A stretch of 64,000 nt of DNA from positions 1-64,000 of the forward strand of contig NZ_LWSK01000004.1 of NCBI RefSeq assembly GCF_001642955.1, given 5' to 3'. This DNA is from Rubripirellula obstinata (GTDB lineage Bacteria > Planctomycetota > Planctomycetia > Pirellulales > Pirellulaceae). Positions 26,462 through 34,020 of the stretch are shown here, in pieces (the first letter of the stretch is position 1; every line of letters begins with the position of its first letter). The notes beneath the pieces are model-generated. The model saw only the letters and a program-made list of their open reading frames with translations, ran no database searches and was not told where the DNA came from. The position numbers and the translations under genes are program-made.

Positions 26462-28729
26462 TCATTCATTCGCAATGTCACGAGCCTTCTTAAGATCCAG
26501 CTTTCCGGTACCCAGCAGCGGGATTGCGTCGACCTGCTTGTAACTATCCTGCGAAGGGATAAACAAGTTTGGCAAACCCGCTTCCTGCAACTTTACTCGC
26601 ATTTCACAGATGTCTTTTTGCGTCGGCACATGCAGCACGACCAGTCGCTCGCCCTTCTTTTCATCAGGAACCGCGGTCACGCAGACTCGAACCGTTTCGT
26701 CTTCATCACCTTCGACAAATAGCTTTGACAGTTCCTCTTCGACGCGAACATGCGGGACCATTTCACCGCCAATTTTCGAGAATCGACTTTGCCGACCGGT
26801 GATGTGAATGAAACCTTGGTCGTCGATATTGGCAATGTCACCGGTGGTGTACCAACCGTCAACAATCGCCTTGGCGGTCAAGTCATCTTGCCCCGCATAG
26901 CCCTTCATCAAATTTGGCCCCGAAACCATCAACATGCCGTCCTGGCCGGCCGGCATTTCTTCACCGTTGTCGGTTGAGATCACCCGCGCGCTGATACCGG
27001 GCAATGGCCGGCCAACCGAACCCTCGATCCGGTCAGGTTGGTACTTCGCCGCCGAACGAGTGGGCGGAATGTTGACCGACACCAACGGACTCAGTTCGGT
27101 GGTTCCGTAACCTTCGACCGGCCGGACCCCGAATTTCTTCTCGAACGCATCAAACAAATCAGCCGGCATTTTCTCAGCGCCAACGACCGCAACATCCAAT
27201 TTAGAAAACTGCTCCGGCGTCACGCGGCGCAAATACCCACGCAGGAAAGTCGGCGTCGCCAACAACACCGTAACGCCGTATTTCTCAGCCAACTTCCCAA
27301 CCTGCTTTGCATCAAGCGGGTTGAAGTGATAGACGCCTCGCGGACCTAGCGTCATCACGGACCACAATGTGACCGTATAACCAAACGAATGGAAAAACGG
27401 CAGGATACCCAACACCGTGTCAGAAGTGTCAAGATGAACCGCTCGCTCGATCGCTTCGACATTGTGACTAATGTTTGCACCGGATAGCTGAACACCTTTG
27501 GGCATCCCGGTCGAACCGCTGGTGAAAATAACCGTCATCAAGTCATCGGGATCAATCTTGTGAGTGCCCAAGATGCGATCCAACAAGAACGCGGGGACCA
27601 AAACTGCTTGAAACGCAGCAATCGCTTTATCCAGCTTGCTAACCTTGTCCTTCAAACTTTCCAGGACCACGAGTTCACTATCGAGTTCTATGTCAACTTT
27701 GCTCAGAAACCGTTCGCTGGTCAGGACGTGCTTCACACCCACGCTTCGGTTGCAGTGGTTCAACACATCGCTGCCGGCGGTGTAGTTCAAGTTCGCCGAA
27801 ATGCGTCGATCGATTGCGAGCGCCACGTTCACGATCACCCCAGCCACACTGGGCGGCAACAGAACCGCCACGTGCTGCTCGTCTTTGCCAAACACTTCTC
27901 GCCGCAGCACTCGGCGAAGCGCTAGCGTGCGGATCAGCATCTCACGACCGCTGACCTCGTTGCCCATCGAATCGGCCGCCTGCATCTGCCCGCCACGTTT
28001 GCGCCAAACCCTGACAATCCGCCTCGCCAAAACAGGAAATTCACTTCGCGCGTCAACCGTTGCCTGGGCACCCAACGCGTGAACCTTGCTACGAACATGT
28101 TCCAAAGGCGTCGTTCGCGGCAACGGTTCGCCGATGTAAAGTGTCAGCGTGCGACGAAACTTGGTGGGCCATTTGAAGAAAAACTTTCCACCCGAGAAAC
28201 TAAAAATGCTCCCCCACATCCCGTGCATCCACACCGGCACGATCACCGAATCCGTCTTCTGGACAAACTTACGAAGCCCCGGCTTGAAGGCCTGCAGTTG
28301 GCCGGTGCGAGTCAACGTGCCCTCGGGAAACAGCCCGACGACATCGCCCTTGTTCAATCCGTCGCGAGCATCCAAGATCGCTCGCATAATCGACTTTGGG
28401 CCTGACAACATGTAGATCGTGTCGAAGGCGTCACCGAGGTATTTCCCCAACCCTGACGTAAAATTTTCGCCGTCAACGACAAACCGAACGTTCCGCGGCA
28501 GCATCCACAGAATCAAAATTCCGTCAATCCACGAAACATGGTTCGCGGCCACGACGCAGCCGCCTTCTTTGGGCAGATTCTCTAACCCAACGATTCGTTT
28601 TCGATACAGCAGCCCCAAGACGATTTTGAACGGTAACCGAACAAAACGACGAGGGTGAAAAACGGCCATCCAGGCTAAGCCGACGATCACGATTACCAAA
28701 ATCGCAAAGATCCATTGCCATAGGGTCAC
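26462..28729 (-). CDS. Fused acyltransferase / AMP-dependent acyl-activating enzyme (Aas-like)
   Basis: 755 residues in two domains, as in E. coli Aas (719). The N-terminus has a membrane helix (WIFAILVIVIVGLAWMAVF), then a PlsC-type acyltransferase: HX4D in NHVSWID (H64, D69), then FPEGTLTR. The C-terminal half is an AMP-forming ligase: P-loop VIFTSGSTGMPKGVQLSG (~398-415), VEGYGTTELSPLVS, WYTTGDIANIDDQGFIHITG, and the Lys-bearing C-terminal DAIPLLGTGKLDLKKARDI. Aas re-acylates lysophosphatidylethanolamine using fatty acid activated on bound ACP. The same reaction is likely here, but another acyl acceptor is possible. It converges with the second flagellin and is divergent from the PPK2 gene. 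Confidence 0.88.
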   Translation of the reverse strand: MTLWQWIFAILVIVIVGLAWMAVFHPRRFVRLPFKIVLGLLYRKRIVGLENLPKEGGCVVAANHVSWIDGILILWMLPRNVRFVVDGENFTSGLGKYLGDAFDTIYMLSGPKSIMRAILDARDGLNKGDVVGLFPEGTLTRTGQLQAFKPGLRKFVQKTDSVIVPVWMHGMWGSIFSFSGGKFFFKWPTKFRRTLTLYIGEPLPRTTPLEHVRSKVHALGAQATVDARSEFPVLARRIVRVWRKRGGQMQAADSMGNEVSGREMLIRTLALRRVLRREVFGKDEQHVAVLLPPSVAGVIVNVALAIDRRISANLNYTAGSDVLNHCNRSVGVKHVLTSERFLSKVDIELDSELVVLESLKDKVSKLDKAIAAFQAVLVPAFLLDRILGTHKIDPDDLMTVIFTSGSTGMPKGVQLSGANISHNVEAIERAVHLDTSDTVLGILPFFHSFGYTVTLWSVMTLGPRGVYHFNPLDAKQVGKLAEKYGVTVLLATPTFLRGYLRRVTPEQFSKLDVAVVGAEKMPADLFDAFEKKFGVRPVEGYGTTELSPLVSVNIPPTRSAAKYQPDRIEGSVGRPLPGISARVISTDNGEEMPAGQDGMLMVSGPNLMKGYAGQDDLTAKAIVDGWYTTGDIANIDDQGFIHITGRQSRFSKIGGEMVPHVRVEEELSKLFVEGDEDETVRVCVTAVPDEKKGERLVVLHVPTQKDICEMRVKLQEAGLPNLFIPSQDSYKQVDAIPLLGTGKLDLKKARDIANE

Positions 28730-28851
28730 GGGTGAGTTTCCAAAACAGAGAGGTGGTTCAATTGGGAAGCCAATAAGTTATCCGATTTGCCGCTCGGTCG
28801 CGTGGTCAACTTGTGCCGCAATAGTCGTTATGTTGTAGCTATCCGCAGCCG

Positions 28852-29748
28852 ATGACACGACCGACCACCCAGCACACCACACAGCCCGCTATCAGCAGGG
28901 CATCCATGGAGCAATCGATGGACTACATCAGCACGCACCAGATCAAGCCAGGCGATAAAGTCGATTTGAAGTCGATTGAAACCAAAAGTCGTGGCTCGTT
29001 TGACGACAAGGATGACGCCAAGGCATTCACCGCCAAAACCAACGACGCAATCCGGGATCTGCAATACCGTATGTTCGTCGAAGGCAAACAATCACTTTTG
29101 GTCGTGCTGCAGGCTCCCGACGCAGCCGGAAAAGATGGGTTGATTCGTAAAGTTCTCGGACAAATGAATCCGCAAGGATGCCGTACCTACCCTTTCAAAG
29201 TGCCCAGTAAAGAAGAAGCAGCTCACGATTTCTTGTGGCGAATTCACAAAGCCGCCCCGGCGAAAGGCAAAGTGTCAGTCTTCAACCGATCGCACTACGA
29301 AGACGTGCTGGTTGTCCGCGTCGAAGATCTGGTGCCCAAAAAGGTTTGGAGCAAACGCTACGAGATCATCAATCACTTCGAGGCCAATCTGGCTGCGGCA
29401 GGCACTCGCATCCTGAAATTCTATCTTCACATCAGCCCCGAAGAGCAACTAGAACGGTTCGGAAAACGACTGGAGAATCCAGAGAAACATTGGAAATTGA
29501 ACACGGGCGATTATGCCGCTCGAAAAAAATGGGGCGACTATCGACAAGCCTACGAGCAGGCGATCGAAGAGTGCAGCACCGACCACGCCCCCTGGTTCGT
29601 GATCCCCGCCGACCACAAGTGGTATCGCGACGCATCCGTTGCCGGGATTGTCCACCAAACCTTAAAAGACATGAATCCACAAATGCCGCCCGTGGATGTC
29701 GATCTGGACGAAGTGCGTGCGTTGTACGAAAGAGAATTGGCTAAGTAA
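28852..29748 (+). CDS. Polyphosphate kinase 2 (PPK2) family protein
   Basis: Cytosolic enzyme transferring phosphate between polyphosphate and nucleotides. 298 residues. The Walker A-like loop is LQAPDAAGKDG (88-96), followed by GQMNPQGCRTYPFKVPS, then FNRSHYEDVLVVRVEDLVP (Walker B-type region), LHISPEEQLERFGKRLENPE (lid) and the substrate/C-terminal WYRDASVAGIVHQTLKDMNP. The PPK2 class (AMP or ADP as acceptor) cannot be assigned with confidence by eye. I kept the first ATG; MEQSMDYISTHQI (19 codons later) is an alternative. It stands alone, divergent from the Aas-like gene. Confidence 0.9.
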   Translation: MTRPTTQHTTQPAISRASMEQSMDYISTHQIKPGDKVDLKSIETKSRGSFDDKDDAKAFTAKTNDAIRDLQYRMFVEGKQSLLVVLQAPDAAGKDGLIRKVLGQMNPQGCRTYPFKVPSKEEAAHDFLWRIHKAAPAKGKVSVFNRSHYEDVLVVRVEDLVPKKVWSKRYEIINHFEANLAAAGTRILKFYLHISPEEQLERFGKRLENPEKHWKLNTGDYAARKKWGDYRQAYEQAIEECSTDHAPWFVIPADHKWYRDASVAGIVHQTLKDMNPQMPPVDVDLDEVRALYERELAK

Positions 29749-29764
29749 CGAGCGGGCAATGAGT

Positions 29765-29822
29765 GTCGCCTTTCGCTCCGCGAAAGTAGCGAATTCGCTG
29801 CTTTCGCGGAGCGAAAGGCGAC
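29765..29822. repeat. Near-perfect 58-bp palindrome, family F
   Basis: Arms GTCGCCTTTCGCTCCGCGAA... and ...TTCGCGGAGCGAAAGGCGAC meet at GAATTC with one mismatch (GTAGC versus GCAGC). It lies between the converging PPK2 and SbcD-like genes and, lacking a T tract, looks like a repeat element rather than a classical terminator. I see no second copy here. Confidence 0.85.
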
Positions 29823-29861
29823 TATGAAAAGTCGTAAGTTCCGAAGCAGAAGAAACAAAAC

Positions 29862-31211
29862 CTACTCGCCCGGTTGCAGGCGTCCCATCAATTCGCCGGT
29901 CGCTTGTTCGATCCATTCTTGCAGCTCGACTTCATTGTCTAAGTTGACGACTGCATTTTCGCCGGACAACTCCTTGGGCATTTTGGTCATTAACAACGAT
30001 AACTCTTCTTTGACCCAATCACTTGCGACTGATTGATCGTCTTCGGGGAACAACTCGCCTGCCGAAACGCCACTGGACTTGGATCCGTTTTTGAGTTCAT
30101 TCACGACGGCGGTCACGCTGGCAATCGCTCCTTGATCAACTTGGCCCGTGGAATCGGTCGCGGCAGATTGCTGGGGTTGGTTGGTTCGCAGCTTAAACTT
30201 TTCTAGCCAAACCTGACCACCGCCGGTGTTGATCGAAACGCTTCGCAGCGACGCTTCGATCGATTCATATTGACGACCCAGTTTCCGATGCAACTGCGTG
30301 GTTCCGGTGATTTCGACTCGCGGAACCAACAATCGATCATCCACTTCTTCCAATTTGGTTTCCAACCACTGTTCGTATTGATCAGCGATATCGTCGATTC
30401 GCTTTGCTTCGCTAGCGTCGATACGGCACCACTCGAAACGCACTACATCGAGCGGATGAAATGTGCGAGTCGTCTCGCCGCGTGAATCGATGTCGACGAT
30501 CACGCATCCTTTTGCGCCAGGCTCATTGATTTTTCGACCTTGGACATTGCCGCTAAAGACGACCGGGGCGGATCCCTCAATTTGATGTTCGCCACGTTGG
30601 TGGATGTGGCCGAGTGCCCAGTAGTCGTAACCAAAGTCGGCTAATTGCTGCGGGCTGCACGGTGCGTAGGCGGTGTGTCCCTCGAAACCGGTCAACGATG
30701 TGTGCAACAGTCCGAGGTTAAACTGCCCGCTGATCGGTTGCGGGTAATCCTTGACCAAGTCGCCTCGCTCGTGCTGTTTTCGATAGGACCGTCCGTGTAC
30801 AGCTACTGCTAAACCATCAAAGTCAAACTCGCGAGTGTCCACCGTCTTTTCACTCAGCATGACCTCGCTGCCGTCGGGGTTTTTAGGCAGCCGCAGGTTC
30901 AGCGTCATTTTATTAAACGCGTCGTGGTTGCCGCGAATCACTGCGATTGGAATTCCGGCGTCAATCAAACGACGTGCCTGGGCAACAAAGAATAGCCCCG
31001 TGTTTTGATCGGGCCAATCACCGTCATACAAGTCGCCCGCGATCACGACTAAATCGACTTGCTGGTCCATTGCCAGTTGAACCATATTCTCCAGCGCACG
31101 TCTGGACGCACCGCGAATTTGGTCCGCCGGCGCGTCTTCGTACTTTGTCAGATTGCGGAGCGGCGAATCCAAATGGATGTCGGCCGCGTGCAGAATTTTG
31201 TGGCTTGCCAT
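29862..31211 (-). CDS. Mre11/SbcD/YhaO-like DNA repair exonuclease
   Basis: 449 residues. Metallophosphatase motifs in order: DIHLD (11-15), GDLYDG (59-64), RGNHDAFN (93-100) and GHIHQRGEH later, the metal-binding layout of Mre11/SbcD nucleases. The C-terminal ~200 residues include a long Gln/Ser-rich stretch and end in a helical part, as in YhaO. Seven base pairs separate it from the helicase gene upstream, so it is probably translated from the same mRNA. Its normal partner is an SbcC/YhaN ATPase; the only such gene in the window is 9 kb downstream (16834-20451). The role is likely DNA end processing in double-strand break repair. Confidence 0.88.
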   Translation of the reverse strand: MASHKILHAADIHLDSPLRNLTKYEDAPADQIRGASRRALENMVQLAMDQQVDLVVIAGDLYDGDWPDQNTGLFFVAQARRLIDAGIPIAVIRGNHDAFNKMTLNLRLPKNPDGSEVMLSEKTVDTREFDFDGLAVAVHGRSYRKQHERGDLVKDYPQPISGQFNLGLLHTSLTGFEGHTAYAPCSPQQLADFGYDYWALGHIHQRGEHQIEGSAPVVFSGNVQGRKINEPGAKGCVIVDIDSRGETTRTFHPLDVVRFEWCRIDASEAKRIDDIADQYEQWLETKLEEVDDRLLVPRVEITGTTQLHRKLGRQYESIEASLRSVSINTGGGQVWLEKFKLRTNQPQQSAATDSTGQVDQGAIASVTAVVNELKNGSKSSGVSAGELFPEDDQSVASDWVKEELSLLMTKMPKELSGENAVVNLDNEVELQEWIEQATGELMGRLQPGE

Positions 31212-31217
31212 CGTCGA

Positions 31218-33785
31218 TTACATCTCCATCCAATTAGCATCCCCGATTTCCCACAGCACCGTTTCGGGCTGCGTCGGATCTTCGTCGCAATCCAAAGCGT
31301 GGAAGATAAGCGATGCGGCGGTTTTGGTGTTGTACTGGGCTTTGCGAGCGGGCGGAATCACCAGGTGTAACGACTGACGTGCTCGAGTCATCGCGACGTA
31401 CATCAAACACATCGCTTCGGTCATCGATGATGACGTTGCTGCGCCGAATACTTGCTGCCAATCTTGGCTTAGAAAATGCCAATGGCTGCTGCCGACATAA
31501 CGAGTCAGCCCGGTGGGTGGTTGATCGGGTGAATCCGCCATCGCGACCGGCTTGGTGCTTGGGCGAACCAAGTCGCTTTCCAACTGCGGCAAAATCACGC
31601 TGTCAAATTCCAAACCTTTGGACTGGTGAACCGTCATCACGCGAACCGGAGCCGCCTGAGGTCGTTCGACTCGTTTTTCGCGAACCATTCGCACAAAATC
31701 TCGCAGCCGTGGTGCTGGATTGGTTTCGTACTGAATCGCCAAGCGGGTCAATTGCTTCAATCGCATCGTGTCGCGGTCATCGCAAATGCCCGCCAGACGC
31801 GACGCCAAGAATTCGACCGTTTCAGCGATCCCATTTTCGTCCGTCATCCGGCGAACCCAATCGGGACCAAAGTCATCGATCTCGGCCAGCGGTGTGCTGT
31901 TTGCGTGCAGCGACCAACGTTTGTCGCCCGGATGTTCGGCCATCATCAAACTGGACAGAACAATTTCGACGGCCGCCGAATCGGTCAACGGATTGCCACC
32001 TTCCTGTGAGACTTCGACCTTCATCTGTTCGAGCAAATAAATCATCTCGGCGACACCTTTGTTGGTGCGAGTCAGAATGCCGACGTTTTTCTCAGGAGCC
32101 GAATCGACGAGATCTTTGGCGATGATCGCCGCGTCCTCAAAACAGGTTTGTCGCTTCTCGTCCGCACCGCCATCGGAAGCTCGCGACGTCACCAAGCGAG
32201 CGTGTCCGGGCAATGATTTCCTGGCTGTTTCATGCTCAGGGAATTGATTGGAAAACTGCAGAATCGCGTCCGCTTCGTAGGCCGATTTGTCCGCTCGGTT
32301 CGATGGATCAGAATCAGTCACGATTGGATGCCTGGACAATCGAGGGAAGATCGCGTTAACGGCTTCCATGATCACCGGGCTGCTGCGGAAACTCTGGTTC
32401 TGACTAACCTCTTCCACCTCCGGAACTTCTTTGGCCACGGCGTCAAAGATCTCCGCCACACCGCCACGCCAACCGTAGATCGCTTGCTTGGTATCGCCCA
32501 CGCAGAAAAAGGATCTTGGAATCGGGCGGTCGGTATCACCAACGGTCGCGCCACCTGAACTAGAAGCACAGGCCACCGCCAACGGACGCAGCACTTGCCA
32601 CTGGATTGGCGACGTGTCTTGGAATTCGTCCAGCAATAAATGATCAACCGCACCGTCCATGCGCATCGAAAGCGATTGCTCGTCCAGGCTGGCAAACTGA
32701 TTGGCTAGTCGGATTGAAACGTCATCAAACCCGAGTGCTCGTTTGGCTTGTTTCAGCGAATTGATTTGAAAGTCATACGTCTGCAACACGCTGCCAGTCG
32801 CTTCGTTTTGAGCCTTTAGCAATCGCAACATTTCGCTTCGCGCGATCGCGTACAGAACCTTGAACGCTTCTCCGAGTCCATCAGGAAAAATCGATCGACC
32901 GAACTTGATCGGATCACCGCTTAGTTTTGATTTGGCAATGTTTGTGATCAGCGTTTCACCATCCAGGCAAGCAAATTCTCGCGACTCCATCGCCGAACCC
33001 ATCTTTTCCAACTTCGCCTTTAACGTTTTTTGCTTGGGCGTCGCGGTCAGCATCTCACCGGCCGCTTTGGTGATCGCGGCCGATTCGGGCAACTTGGGGG
33101 CTGCCATCTTGGTCCACGCTTTCTTGTCGGCTTGGCGTTGGATCGCGTAGGCGGTTTCGACAACGTTCATCAATTCGCGAGTCACGCTGCGTTTGACTTC
33201 GCCCTTGCCCAGCATCGCTAGCAGCGAAATGATCTCGCCGCGATCAAGACTAGAAATCGTCTGATCGATCGCACGTTCTCGCATCCAAACTTCTTCGATC
33301 TCGTCAGTCAATCGCCAGGCGGGCGGCAGGTTCAATTCAAACGGGAACGAACGTGCGATTTGTGCGAACAATGAATCGAGCGTACAGATACGCAATCGGT
33401 GCATGTTCCGCAGCAGCGTGTCCAACAAGTTCAGGCACGCGCTGCGAGGCAGCGTCGGCAATCCCACCTGGCTGCGAAGACTTTCCAGCGACCCGTCGTC
33501 ATCGTTTTCATCGGCCGCCTTGGCCAGCGAAACAAGAACCCGCGACAAAATCTCGCCCGCCGCCTTGCGAGTAAACGTGGTCGCCAAAATCGTTTCCGGC
33601 GCGGCACCTTGCAGCAAAATCCGCAGCAACCGAGCGGTCAGTTGATAAGTTTTCCCGCTGCCAGCGGACGCACGAACAAGCGTCGGTCGCAATTCGCCAA
33701 GCGAGCTGGTGTCCACTTCGGTTTCAGTCGGATCGCCCGTATGCTCCTCCGCCCATTGCAGCAGCGATTGGTTAATGTCGCTCAT
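31218..33785 (-). CDS. UvrD/AddA-like superfamily 1 helicase
   Basis: 855 residues. ATPase motifs: RASAGSGKTYQLTARLL (39-46 Walker A), TFTRKAAGEIL (Ia), LLLDEFQDTSPIQWQVL (II), FFCVGDTKQAIYGWRGG (III), VRVMTVHQSKGLEFDSVI (V) and MYVAMTRARQSLHLVI (VI). The order and the ASAGSGKT start match AddA/RecB. It is about 370 residues shorter than AddA of Bacillus and ends soon after motif VI, so it lacks the C-terminal nuclease domain; nuclease function would come from the upstream AddB-like gene. It lies between that gene (235-bp spacer holding a repeat) and the SbcD-like gene. Confidence 0.9.
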   Translation of the reverse strand: MSDINQSLLQWAEEHTGDPTETEVDTSSLGELRPTLVRASAGSGKTYQLTARLLRILLQGAAPETILATTFTRKAAGEILSRVLVSLAKAADENDDDGSLESLRSQVGLPTLPRSACLNLLDTLLRNMHRLRICTLDSLFAQIARSFPFELNLPPAWRLTDEIEEVWMRERAIDQTISSLDRGEIISLLAMLGKGEVKRSVTRELMNVVETAYAIQRQADKKAWTKMAAPKLPESAAITKAAGEMLTATPKQKTLKAKLEKMGSAMESREFACLDGETLITNIAKSKLSGDPIKFGRSIFPDGLGEAFKVLYAIARSEMLRLLKAQNEATGSVLQTYDFQINSLKQAKRALGFDDVSIRLANQFASLDEQSLSMRMDGAVDHLLLDEFQDTSPIQWQVLRPLAVACASSSGGATVGDTDRPIPRSFFCVGDTKQAIYGWRGGVAEIFDAVAKEVPEVEEVSQNQSFRSSPVIMEAVNAIFPRLSRHPIVTDSDPSNRADKSAYEADAILQFSNQFPEHETARKSLPGHARLVTSRASDGGADEKRQTCFEDAAIIAKDLVDSAPEKNVGILTRTNKGVAEMIYLLEQMKVEVSQEGGNPLTDSAAVEIVLSSLMMAEHPGDKRWSLHANSTPLAEIDDFGPDWVRRMTDENGIAETVEFLASRLAGICDDRDTMRLKQLTRLAIQYETNPAPRLRDFVRMVREKRVERPQAAPVRVMTVHQSKGLEFDSVILPQLESDLVRPSTKPVAMADSPDQPPTGLTRYVGSSHWHFLSQDWQQVFGAATSSSMTEAMCLMYVAMTRARQSLHLVIPPARKAQYNTKTAASLIFHALDCDEDPTQPETVLWEIGDANWMEM

Positions 33786-33820
33786 CGTTGGCCTCCATGC
33801 TTGATCGAAAGTCTTCTAGC

Positions 33821-34006
33821 CACAAAGTGGCGGCAGCACCGTGCCGTGGGCGTCAGCCCACGGTTCTGGTCCGAATCGTAACCGCAGCCCCGGAGGGGCG
33901 ACAGCGATACGTACGCTCCTTTGCTGTCACCCCTTCGGGGTTCTGAATAAAACCGCGTTCTGTCCGTGGGCTGACGCCCACGGCAAGGTGCTGTCGTCAC
34001 TTCGTG
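33821..34006. repeat. Long inverted repeat, family E, inside repair operon
   Basis: 186 bp. Outer arms CACAAAGTGGCGGCAGCACC and GGTGCTGTCGTCACTTCGTG are imperfectly complementary. The inner arms are CCGTGGGCGTCAGCCCACGG and CCGTGGGCTGACGCCCACGG, each a small palindrome itself. The loop contains a further GC hairpin (CCCCGGAGGGGCGACAGC / GCTGTCACCCCTTCGGGG). It fills almost the whole spacer between the AddB-like and AddA-like genes. A related small palindrome is at ~10192-10212. Confidence 0.85.
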
Positions 34007-34020
34007 ACTATTAAAACCAA

